From positions 62,001 through 126,000 of the forward strand of contig NZ_JABZEC010000004.1 in NCBI RefSeq assembly GCF_013385145.1: DNA of 64,000 nt, read 5' to 3'. The position numbers and the translations under genes were made by a program. The notes under the pieces were generated by a model that saw only the letters and a program-made list of their open reading frames with translations, made no database searches and was not told the origin of the DNA. Below are positions 52,792 to 59,934 of this stretch, piece after piece; position 1 is the first letter of the stretch, and each line of letters opens with the position of its first letter. Source of the stretch: Bombilactobacillus apium. Lineage in GTDB: Bacteria; Bacillota; Bacilli; Lactobacillales; Lactobacillaceae.

Positions 52792-53307
52792 AGAATATAG
52801 CCTCCTACTAATACTGCTCTAGCCCTTTTTTTTAATTATTATACTACTTGAAATATATGTATATCGAATTAACTAAATTAAATAATATCTTAAATATAGA
52901 TTATGGAAAGATTTTTCTCCAACTCTTTTCTGTGGTACTTTAAGTATTAAAAGAAGCCCTGCTTGAACAGGGCTTCCTCCAAACCGTAAAACGGTGCCAG
53001 CCTATAAGATTAAGCCCTCAGCCAGCTAAAGCTAAGCTGACTTTTTTCATGCCTAAAGTTTCTGGACCTATGATAAAAACATCTTCACATTTGATAAAAT
53101 CGAATAGACGTGTTCCATAAGATAGAAAAGAAGCCAGTCCATCCTAAAACTAATACTACGGTAATTCTAATTATCTCCACTCATAGTATCTATAATATTT
53201 TTATATAAATTTAAGCAGTAATTAAATGATATCTGCTAATTTAAAAGTCATATTTACTAAATTGACTCTAGTAAAGCTTTAAGGTTCGGTTTACATTAAT
53301 TTATTCT
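52792..53307. other. Intergenic region with a terminator hairpin
   Basis: AAGCCCTG (52954-52961) and CAGGGCTT (52968-52975) form a hairpin, and a weaker GC-containing hairpin lies at 53010-53045 before TTTTTTC. No ORF with a ribosome binding site was found. The terminator faces both the DJ-1 relic side and the downstream end of the hydrolase gene. Confidence 0.5.
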
Positions 53308-54192
53308 TTAGTAAGTTCCAATATTATTTATTTGGTAATTAAACCAATTCGGTAAAAGCGACGGAACGACCACCCCTTGACCACCTATAGGTGCAGGTTT
53401 AAGAACGGGTAGACTACCACTACTATAATAGTAAGCTTGATAAACCAGCTTAGAACAATAATTAGGATCAAAAACTCTTAATTGTGTATTAATTAAATAC
53501 CGAATATGTCGATCCTTAATCCAACCATGTGTCGAACTATAAAAACGCCAATCACCCCAAGTAGCGGCTTTACTTGCGATATCCTGATCTTTTAATCGAT
53601 AAATACGCAACCAGTTATTTATATGACGAGGAGAACCATCTTCTCCGCGTAGCCAATCTTTAACAAGAAATTGATTATTATTATCTAGAATGCCCTTATA
53701 CCAATCACTACCACCAGTCATTTCTAGAACAATATTATTGGTAGTGGCTATCGCAACGTGTCCAATAAAAGGTCCAGATGAACTAGTCCCTCCTTCAATT
53801 ATGATATCCCCTTTTTGTACATCTTTTTCAAATTTCACCGCATTATCTTCCTGAGATCGCATTAGAGACTTTGGCTTATTATAATCATATACGGTTCCAT
53901 CAGGAAAAGCGCCATAGTTATTTTGTTGAAGCCACTGCTCAAATGTAATATTACTGACATCAAGTTGTTTATTTTTCACTAAATTCTGATACTGCTGTTC
54001 AAACAAATAGATATTATCTTTAAAAACTTGATAACTATATTTGTAAGATACAACTTTACTGTTTTTCACCGCATCTTGATATAAATTATCAACTTCCTGC
54101 TCACTAATAGCTAGAGAACTATTTCGGACATAAATTAATCCGAAAAACAGGCCTAAAACACTTAAAAAAATGATCTGACGCGATTTTAACAT
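53308..54192 (-). CDS. Secreted YiiX/YebB-like (permuted papain-fold) cysteine hydrolase
   Basis: A 294-residue exported protein with an N-terminal helix (QIIFLSVLGLFFGLIY). The central part has KGDIIIEGGTSSSGPFIGH, with the His of a permuted NlpC/P60 fold in GHVAIAT, and later the Cys in DPNYCSKLVYQAYYY. Such enzymes may act on peptides or lipids at the surface. It is divergent from the secreted-peptide/ABC module to its right and shares a 250-base AT-rich intergenic region with it. Confidence 0.8.
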   Translation of the reverse strand: MLKSRQIIFLSVLGLFFGLIYVRNSSLAISEQEVDNLYQDAVKNSKVVSYKYSYQVFKDNIYLFEQQYQNLVKNKQLDVSNITFEQWLQQNNYGAFPDGTVYDYNKPKSLMRSQEDNAVKFEKDVQKGDIIIEGGTSSSGPFIGHVAIATTNNIVLEMTGGSDWYKGILDNNNQFLVKDWLRGEDGSPRHINNWLRIYRLKDQDIASKAATWGDWRFYSSTHGWIKDRHIRYLINTQLRVFDPNYCSKLVYQAYYYSSGSLPVLKPAPIGGQGVVVPSLLPNWFNYQINNIGTY

Positions 54193-54359
54193 GTTACTTC
54201 CCCTTTTAAAAATAAAAATACTGTAGTAACTTTAAATTAACTATTAGATATTTAATATTACATTATAAATTTCCAGCAGTAAATAAAAATCATTAAATTC
54301 ATTTTTACACTTAAATAATCTAATAACAAAAAATATTTTTAATTTTTTATGATTAATTA

Positions 54360-54388
54360 TTGACAAAAAAACTATTAATAAGTATTCT
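54360..54388 (+). promoter_or_regulatory. Promoter of the secreted-peptide/ABC module
   Basis: TTGACA (54360-54365), a 17-base spacer and TATTCT (54383-54388) make a strong sigma-A type promoter about 50 bases before the peptide-gene start. Confidence 0.78.
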
Positions 54389-54440
54389 AAAAAACGGAGT
54401 TACATTTGTTCTAACATTTTAATTTTTTGGAGGAAAGAAG

Positions 54441-54859
54441 ATGGATTTTTTTAATCTCAAAAGCGTCTGGGTAAAAGTCTTAGTGGGAGCGGCTGCTTTA
54501 TTTTTACTAACAGAAGCAACAGTCACAGTTGCTTCTGCATCAGCCTACTGAACTATTTCTCAAGAATGGGTTTCAGGCCACGGGGAATGAAGTACTTTTG
54601 GTGCTTCTAATCGAGTTACTCTAGGTACACTTCCTTTAACGGTGACGTACAACCATGCACCTATGGATATAATACTCGATTGATTAATGGTAATGGTGCA
54701 AATAGATCAAATTGGGTAGGCTTATATGTTGACTACACTACAAGAGCTGGAAATAATACAGGCTTACCAGGTTACAATTATTTTGCTGATGTTCGTTCTA
54801 AGTGGTATGAACCCAATGGAAGCACTGTCAAATTGCACTTTAACTCTGACTGGCACTAG
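54441..54859 (+). pseudogene. Secreted peptide gene with two TGA codons and a frameshift
   Basis: A strong GGAGGAAAG site precedes ATG 54441. The signal peptide (VWVKVLVGAAALFLLTEATV, cut after SASA) is intact. Then TGA occurs at codon 37 (54549-54551) and codon 50 (54588-54590), both where Trp would fit (AY.TISQEW, HGE.STFG), and a one-base shift follows near 54620-54650. The other frame gives FNGDVQPCTYGYNTRLING, NWVGLYVDYTTRAGNNTG, NYFADVRSKWYEPNGS and ends HFNSDWH. The intact product would be about 139 residues, with a Tyr/Asn/Gly-rich secreted part. It leads an ABC operon, so a bacteriocin-like role is likely; a lactococcin 972-type relation is conceivable but not shown. Confidence 0.6.
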
Positions 54860-54945
54860 TTAAAAATTTAAAAATATTGTTTTAATAGGAGTGCAGATAT
54901 TATTCTGAGCTCCTTTATTATTCTACGAAAAAAGGTAAATTAAAA

Positions 54946-55761
54946 ATGCTTACACGCAAAAAATGGCTAACACTTGTTAGTATCGGCATTTATATTTTAG
55001 TTATCACGGGATTAACTCTTTATCAAATCAAGAAGAATATGGGTGCAGGGGTCGATGGAACAACTCCCTTAACTAATTTTTGGTATTTCCAATTTGGCGG
55101 CGTCGGTGATTCTCTGATATCAGCAACCTTAACTTTAATTTTGTTCACGACAATTGCTTCAATGGAAAGTATCTATCTGAAAAATAATAATACTTTCTAC
55201 AACGTTCAAACTAGAATTGGTTTCGGGGAATTTTTACGTCGGAGCGTTGGGAAGGTTTTAGCGTTAACTTTCTCCCTAACAGTAATCATCAAGCTTTACC
55301 AATTAGGGCTGATTAGTTTAATCTTTGGCCAATTACCTTCCAATATTATCCTTCCCGAACCAATTAGATATGGCTTAGGTCCTTTTGATGATAATTTACT
55401 GACTAGCTGGTTAATATTCACTCTCTTATCTGCTTTAGGTTGGGGCATCTATGCGATATTCGTTTTTGCAGTGGGCCTCTTTGTTCCCAAAAATAGTGTT
55501 TATCTGGTTCTGGGAGTGGTTTTGGGAATCATAGCTTTAACTATCCCAGGGATCTTGTCGAGAATTAATTCAATTCTCACTTATCTGATGTATTTTATTT
55601 TTATTCCCACTTTAATTGCTCCAGGTCAGGCTACTTTTGGGGTTTGGGGTGGAAAATTCCCTCCAGTGTATCTGACATTTTCTAGTGCAGCTTTAATTTA
55701 TCTAGGAAGCGCCTTTCTTTTAATGCGAGTTTGGGTTAGCCGCCAAAGAAGAGGAGGCTAA
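54946..55761 (+). CDS. Polytopic membrane protein of the ABC module
   Basis: A 271-residue protein with about seven hydrophobic segments (10-28, 58-75, 100-128, 155-182, 184-203, 207-225, 240-262) and a basic tail (SRQRRGG). It follows the secreted-peptide pseudogene by 86 bases and precedes the next membrane gene by two. No family is recognised. With the following three genes it probably forms an ABC-2-like exporter or self-protection complex. Confidence 0.65.
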   Translation: MLTRKKWLTLVSIGIYILVITGLTLYQIKKNMGAGVDGTTPLTNFWYFQFGGVGDSLISATLTLILFTTIASMESIYLKNNNTFYNVQTRIGFGEFLRRSVGKVLALTFSLTVIIKLYQLGLISLIFGQLPSNIILPEPIRYGLGPFDDNLLTSWLIFTLLSALGWGIYAIFVFAVGLFVPKNSVYLVLGVVLGIIALTIPGILSRINSILTYLMYFIFIPTLIAPGQATFGVWGGKFPPVYLTFSSAALIYLGSAFLLMRVWVSRQRRGG

Positions 55762-55763
55762 AG

Positions 55764-56345
55764 ATGCAATCAAGTGCAGTTCGCAAACTTGTCTGGCGCC
55801 AATTAGGAATAGTTATGCTTTTGGCGATGGTGGTCAGTATTTGGGTGGGAACAATTAACGGTGATCACCACGACATCATTCGAGTTTTAATAAAAAATAA
55901 TTTACCGGTTCTTTTACCACAAAGCTTAATTTTAATTGTAATCTTACGACAAGTTTTGACTTTTAAGTCCGCTGCTCTTTTAATTGGCGTTCGTCAGCAG
56001 AGTGATCTAATTGAAAAACAATTATTACTTTTAGCAATTTTGAGTGTCAGCCTTTACTTTGGAGTTTATTATGGCTCTTTTCTCTTGAGTGGAAATCAAC
56101 TTTTCCAAGATGGTTCAATCGTTTTAGGCTGCCTGATCTTAGGATTACGTTTTCTATTCTTGCTTATCTTAGCGATCCTACTTATAGGCGGCTATCGTTT
56201 CTTTAATCCGGGTTTGATTCTAGTAATTACGCTTCTAGCTAATTTTATTTATCACTACAGCTTTGAGATGACTTATCTGTTAATTAAGTATGCCCAGATT
56301 TATGATCCTGTCTATCGCGCCATTCACCATATCTATATGACCTAA
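55764..56345 (+). CDS. Membrane protein of the ABC module
   Basis: A 193-residue protein with about five hydrophobic segments starting RKLVWRQLGIVMLLAMVVSI. It begins two bases after the previous gene, with GGAGG in the end of that gene as its ribosome binding site. No known family; it is probably one of the permease components. Confidence 0.62.
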   Translation: MQSSAVRKLVWRQLGIVMLLAMVVSIWVGTINGDHHDIIRVLIKNNLPVLLPQSLILIVILRQVLTFKSAALLIGVRQQSDLIEKQLLLLAILSVSLYFGVYYGSFLLSGNQLFQDGSIVLGCLILGLRFLFLLILAILLIGGYRFFNPGLILVITLLANFIYHYSFEMTYLLIKYAQIYDPVYRAIHHIYMT

Positions 56346-56356
56346 AGGAGAAAACT

Positions 56357-56956
56357 ATGCTCACTCTGAAAAATATTGCCAAATCATTTCAACAACAAAC
56401 TGTTTTGGTAGATATCTCTCTAACCGCATCAACTGGCTGCCTGATTCACATTGCTGGACCTAATGGTTGCGGAAAATCAACTCTTTTCAAAATTATTACG
56501 GGTCTCTTAAAGCCAGATCAAGGGACAATTGCCTTGGCCGAAGGAAGTATTTTAGGAGCTCTAATTGAAAATCCGCAATTTTTAGAATATGAAACAGCCC
56601 TCACCAATCTGCGCTTTCTAGGTGATCTAAATCAACGTTTTAATCTGGAACGGACCCAGAAGCTACTACAACAATTTGGCTTAGATCTGGAGAACCGGCA
56701 ACGAGTATCTAAATATTCTGTTGGTATGCGGCAGAAGTTAGGCATCATTCAGGCCGTCATGGAGGAACAAAACATCATCTTATTGGATGAACCAACTCGC
56801 GGATTAGATCCAGAAAGTATTCAGCAGTTTATTCAACTCTTAGAAAAGCTAAAGCAAGAACAAAAATTAGTGATCGTCGCTAGTCATGATGAAATTCCTG
56901 GTTTAGTTTATGACCGGGCGCTAGTTTTAAGAAATGGTCAATTAAACGATGTCTAA
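56357..56956 (+). CDS. ABC transporter ATP-binding protein
   Basis: A 199-residue ATPase with Walker A GPNGCGKSTLFK (about 34-45), Q-loop region LIENPQFLEYE, signature YSVGMRQKLG, Walker B IILLDEPTRGLDP and the switch His in VASHDE. It is preceded by AAAGGAG and lies within the plus-strand module of three membrane proteins. Short ATPases of this type commonly pair with ABC-2 permeases in bacteriocin immunity. Confidence 0.92.
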   Translation: MLTLKNIAKSFQQQTVLVDISLTASTGCLIHIAGPNGCGKSTLFKIITGLLKPDQGTIALAEGSILGALIENPQFLEYETALTNLRFLGDLNQRFNLERTQKLLQQFGLDLENRQRVSKYSVGMRQKLGIIQAVMEEQNIILLDEPTRGLDPESIQQFIQLLEKLKQEQKLVIVASHDEIPGLVYDRALVLRNGQLNDV

Positions 56957-57437
56957 AAAGTTGGGTTTTGGTGGCTACTTTTTGCTGGTTCTACTTTTAT
57001 TTTATCTGGTTCCCACTATTGTCCCGCAGATTTCTGTTCATGATCACGCTAGTCTTGTCTTAGGTTATCAAAATAGTCCTTTTCTAATCGCGATGATTGC
57101 TGTCTTTAGTTTTTTCTTCGATTACCTCTCCTTAGTCTTACCTCAAAGTGAGCTGTTGGCCATCCGAACCTCCTTATTAGTACGTCGCCCTTCACTTTGG
57201 CGCCTCTATCGGGGGTATGGTCGTTTCTTGCTCCCATATTTACTTTCTTTTATGATCGTCAAAGGGGTCTCCCTGTTCCTTTGGCCACAAACAATAACCG
57301 TCTTTTGGTTTAGCCTTTACTTGTTAGAATGGCTCTGTTGGCTTGCTTTGAATTTAAATCGGCGAGTAACTTTGCCCAACGGATTGATTTTACTGATGTT
57401 TGGTCTGACAAGAATTTTAGCGCATTATTTATTTTAA
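56949..57437 (+). CDS. Membrane protein of the ABC module, last gene
   Basis: A 162-residue protein with about four or five hydrophobic segments (GYFLLVLLLFYLVPTIV at the start). It overlaps the ATPase gene by eight bases and is the last gene of the module; a plus-strand terminator lies at 57537. The family is not recognised. Confidence 0.62.
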   Translation: MSKKLGFGGYFLLVLLLFYLVPTIVPQISVHDHASLVLGYQNSPFLIAMIAVFSFFFDYLSLVLPQSELLAIRTSLLVRRPSLWRLYRGYGRFLLPYLLSFMIVKGVSLFLWPQTITVFWFSLYLLEWLCWLALNLNRRVTLPNGLILLMFGLTRILAHYLF

Positions 57438-57502
57438 CTTTTGGGCAAATTTTGGCTTGGTAACAATAGACTTTTATTCATTGGATATGCTACAATGAAC
57501 TT

Positions 57503-57573
57503 GTAAAAATCAAGAATGGATCCATTTAGACATCACAAAAGCCATACCTACTAACGATAGGTATGGCTTTTTT
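57503..57573 (+). ncRNA. Probable antisense antitoxin RNA of the Fst-like locus
   Basis: An extended -10 (TATGCTACAAT; hexamer 57491-57496) with TAGACT 18 bases upstream would start an RNA near 57503. It ends at the hairpin AAAAGCCATACCTA (57537-57550)/TAGGTATGGCTTTT (57558-57571) followed by T residues. The roughly 70-base size and the shared bidirectional terminator with a convergent toxin gene match the RNA II of the Fst/par system. Confidence 0.62.
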
Positions 57574-57606
57574 TATCATCTATAATTAATAGACGTATGG
57601 GTTAAG

Positions 57607-57720
57607 TCAACTGCCCTTATTATCGTGATCACTTAACCAACGATCGAATAATTTCACCAAAACTCCTGAAATAATATTCACGAGAATTGGGACGACAATA
57701 AGTATCAAGAATGAAGCCAT
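57607..57720 (-). CDS. Fst-like type I toxin (small membrane peptide)
   Basis: A 37-residue peptide with one hydrophobic segment FLILIVVPILVNIISGVLV and a charged tail FDRWLSDHDNKGS, the Fst/Ldr/Lpt layout. AAAGGTGGTG precedes the start. The shared bidirectional terminator lies downstream, with the antisense RNA promoter beyond it. In the mRNA, CAACTGCC of the 5' region can pair with GGCAGTTG at the stop codon (57609-57616), which could hide the start as in Fst RNA I. Such loci kill cells that lose the antitoxin RNA. Confidence 0.72.
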   Translation of the reverse strand: MASFLILIVVPILVNIISGVLVKLFDRWLSDHDNKGS

Positions 57721-57806
57721 AATTAGACACCACCTTTCGAGGCAGTTGCCACTATTTAACTTACCATAACTATCTTCTCGATAACAGCAGGTCTTTAATT
57801 AAATAA

Positions 57807-57835
57807 ATTATAAAAATAACAATAAAATGATACAA
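57807..57835 (-). promoter_or_regulatory. Promoter of the Fst-like toxin mRNA
   Basis: On the minus strand TTGTAT (57830-57835) and TATAAT (57807-57812) are 17 bases apart, giving an 80-base 5' region before the toxin start. Confidence 0.62.
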
Positions 57836-58017
57836 ACTAAGAGATTATATTAAGCGTTTTGGCTTTTATTATTTAGTTAATAATCCACGAAATACTTATC
57901 CAACAAATAATGACTTATTGCCCATGATTAAGCGTTTTTTCAGTTGCTATCAGCAAGTCATTCCTCTTCTTTTCCCCTGACAAAAACAATAATTTTCATT
58001 ATTAACTTATGGGTAAA

Positions 58018-58098
58018 TCAACTGCCCCTATTGTCACAATCATCCAACCAATGATCAAATAGTTTTACCACAATTCCCGAAATAATATTCGAAATAGT
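58018..58098 (-). pseudogene. Truncated second copy of the Fst-like toxin
   Basis: The minus strand reads ISNIISGIVVKLFDHWLDDC then DNRGS and a stop, very similar to the C-terminal two-thirds of the intact toxin 400 bases away, and the sequence beyond the stop is also shared. The start and N-terminus are missing; the gyrA terminator hairpin begins where homology ends. It is a relic of a tandem duplication. Confidence 0.72.
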
Positions 58099-58141
58099 AA
58101 AAACCAGCTTAATCCGGAATTCCGGAACTAAGCTGGTTTTT
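58099..58141. terminator. Large palindromic terminator, probably the original gyrA terminator
   Basis: AAACCAGCTTA (58101-58111) and TAAGCTGGTTT (58129-58139) enclose an inner TCCGGAATTCCGGA palindrome; A and T runs flank both sides. It follows directly after the outer copy of the gyrA 3' end (58148-58188) in the direction of gyrA transcription. Confidence 0.8.
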
Positions 58142-58147
58142 GTTTGG

Positions 58148-58188
58148 CTAACTTTTAGTCTTCACTTGTGTCAGACTGATCCGTTTTT
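58148..58188 (-). repeat. Outer 41-bp copy of the gyrA 3' end
   Basis: These 41 bases are identical to 62533-62573, which hold the last codons of gyrA (KTDQSDTSED), its stop and seven bases beyond. Here the copy has no gyrA in front of it and is followed by a terminator. The two copies are 4385 bases apart and bracket the circular-bacteriocin cluster. Confidence 0.95.
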
Positions 58189-58274
58189 ATAGAGCCGATC
58201 TTGAATGAAAGTTTTTCCCGCTAAAGATGTTTTGTCCCCCACAAGTAAAACTTGTGGTTTATTCGATCATATTA

Positions 58275-58313
58275 AAACAAAAAATGAACTCTACTTTTGT
58301 GTAAAGTTCATTT
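58275..58313 (-). terminator. Terminator of the circular-bacteriocin operon
   Basis: AAATGAACT (58282-58290) and AGTTCATTT (58305-58313) pair perfectly, and on the minus strand TTTTTTGTTTT follows. It lies about 290 bases after the immunity gene. Confidence 0.82.
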
Positions 58314-58352
58314 CTAGCCATCAATACGATTTGACTTAGACCCGAGATTAAT

Positions 58353-58387
58353 CTCCAAAAAGAGAAACCGATATCAGATTTTATAGA
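58353..58387. repeat. Inner 35-bp direct repeat, left copy
   Basis: CTCCAAAAAG-A-GAAACC-G-A-T-ATCAGATTTTATAGA here matches 62495-62529 with three differences over 35 bases. The two copies lie inside the gyrA-tail repeats, one at each end of the circular-bacteriocin gene set, and a TTTTATAGAGCC motif recurs at 58185-58195. Confidence 0.8.
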
Positions 58388-58601
58388 GCCATTATAACTC
58401 ATCAATACCAGAAAATTTAGGCCCAATAATTTATGAATCATCAAGCTTTAAGAAAAAATTCCAGTACGCATGTTATTAAAACTGATCACACATAACTGGT
58501 AAAAAAATTTTAACTATAGGTTGAAGATGGCAACAGCTTTGTTAATTTTAAACCTTCCCCAATATATCATTTTGGTTAGCAAGTTATATACAAATTAGAT
58601 A

Positions 58602-58763
58602 CTAATGCCGGTGTAACTTTATAGCATTCAGTAAAGGCTTCCCAAATAAAAAAATTAACACTGTAAGAATCAATGCAATAATTGTTGCAACCCAGAAAGA
58701 CATAAAGAACCTTAAAATGAAAGATAACCCAATATAAACAACCATAAAGAAAAATGTAAACAT
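58602..58763 (-). CDS. Circular-bacteriocin immunity protein
   Basis: A 53-residue ORF from ATG 58763, with AAGGAG nine bases upstream and three bases after the ATPase stop. It encodes two membrane helices (about 1-18 and 22-42) and a basic end (GKPLLNAIKLHRH). Size, basic charge, topology and place after the ATPase match the immunity proteins of AS-48, carnocyclin and similar clusters. A longer ORF in another frame (58576-58770) is the wrong reading, because it starts inside the ribosome-binding region and has an unlikely composition. Confidence 0.75.
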   Translation of the reverse strand: MFTFFFMVVYIGLSFILRFFMSFWVATIIALILTVLIFLFGKPLLNAIKLHRH

Positions 58764-58766
58764 TTA

Positions 58767-59444
58767 TCACATCTCCTTATTTTCTAACATTAAATCTCTT
58801 AAATATCTTTCCAACATGTGAGGAGATTCAAATTGGGAAGTACGCGCACTAATGATTCTATTGCTTTCCAAATATAAAATTTGTTCACTATATTGAATAG
58901 CTAATTCAGCAGTATGAGTTGAAAAAATAATTGTCCCAATACTACTGGAACCTAGTAACTTTGATAGTTGCATATTTGTCTGTAAATCAAGCGCAGTAAA
59001 GGGCTCATCAAGTAATAACAACTTTGGTTTTGCCAAATATACGCACACCATAAGAGTCTTATATTTCATACCTTCTGAATACGTATCAACGTATTGCTGC
59101 AACTGGTGGTGACTCAGTCCTAGTTCATCAGCCACACTAAAAATAAGCTGTTGCTGGCATTCGATTTTTTTTAAGAAAAGTATATATTCTATAAATTCCA
59201 ATCCAGAAAGATAATTAAATGGAATATCTGACCCTAAAATAAACATTCTTGATTTTGGAATATTAATAAAATTTCCTCTTCCAGGCTCAAGATCACCGTT
59301 TAATAAACGTAGTAAGGTTGTTTTTCCTCGACCATTTGGACCAAACAGTGCGAATATTCTCCCGTCAGAAAAATTAAAGTCAAGATTAGAAAAAACGGGA
59401 GTTTGATCATATGAGAATGATAAATTAGATATTTTAATTTTCAT
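58767..59444 (-). CDS. ABC ATPase of the circular-bacteriocin cluster
   Basis: A 225-residue ATPase with Walker A FGPNGRGKTTLLRLL (about 34-48), signature-type YSEGMKYKTL (a diverged LSGGQ), Walker B LLLLDEPFTALDLQ and switch His in IFSTHTAE. It corresponds to the D component of circular-bacteriocin operons, which with the SpoIIM-like protein supports export and immunity. It overlaps the upstream SpoIIM-like gene by 11 bases and is followed directly by the immunity gene. Confidence 0.88.
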   Translation of the reverse strand: MKIKISNLSFSYDQTPVFSNLDFNFSDGRIFALFGPNGRGKTTLLRLLNGDLEPGRGNFINIPKSRMFILGSDIPFNYLSGLEFIEYILFLKKIECQQQLIFSVADELGLSHHQLQQYVDTYSEGMKYKTLMVCVYLAKPKLLLLDEPFTALDLQTNMQLSKLLGSSSIGTIIFSTHTAELAIQYSEQILYLESNRIISARTSQFESPHMLERYLRDLMLENKEM

Positions 59445-59934
59445 GATTAATCACCATTGTTTCAACAAGTGCACCACATATAAGTAATAACAAAGTAAGG
59501 CAAGCACATACAACTAAAATAAGCTTTTGGATATCTTTTATTTTTTTTAATTTTGTTCCAATAGAAGCAGCTAAACAGTACGCAAGAATTTCTAGCCAAC
59601 AGAAAGGCATGAGCTGAGTGACAATTGAAACCCAAGAATACGTTGCAATAGATATGAGTAGTGGAACTACGAACCTGATTGCGACAATTGCAATAGTTAC
59701 GTATGGAAATTTTTGGTGCAAAACTCCAGAAACAATTATGATGCTAGCAACTACTAGATTATTTAAAAATATTGCAATCCAATTAACATTTCCAGGTGGA
59801 ATCGTCCGTATATTTTGAAGAAACTGTCCTTGATCAATCAACATATAAATTGATATGGCTGAGAAGACTACGCCCATAAAAATAATCAATGAATAGGTAG
59901 CTTCGCTTAATAATACACGTTTAAAAAATTTCAT
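59434..59934 (-). CDS. SpoIIM/DUF95-like membrane protein of the circular-bacteriocin cluster
   Basis: A 166-residue protein with about five hydrophobic segments. The SpoIIM/DUF95 signature can be traced: FLNNLVVASIIIVSGV, and the PFCWLEILAYCLAASIGT segment with its conserved Glu. DUF95 proteins (component C) occur in nearly all circular-bacteriocin operons and are thought to take part in secretion or ring closure together with the ATPase. It starts immediately after the end of the large membrane protein gene. Confidence 0.8.
   Translation of the reverse strand: MKFFKRVLLSEATYSLIIFMGVVFSAISIYMLIDQGQFLQNIRTIPPGNVNWIAIFLNNLVVASIIIVSGVLHQKFPYVTIAIVAIRFVVPLLISIATYSWVSIVTQLMPFCWLEILAYCLAASIGTKLKKIKDIQKLILVVCACLTLLLLICGALVETMVINHEN

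Noticed and set aside
54441-54859. Change of genetic code with TGA as Trp
   Set aside because: Trp is encoded by TGG throughout the window, and the same gene also has a frameshift, so simple decay is more likely.
58576-58770. 64-aa ORF reading MINVYIFLYGC as the immunity protein
   Set aside because: Its start lies within the ribosome-binding region of the 53-aa ORF in another frame, and the composition (several cysteines, no clear helices at the C-terminus) is poorer than that of the 53-aa two-helix reading.
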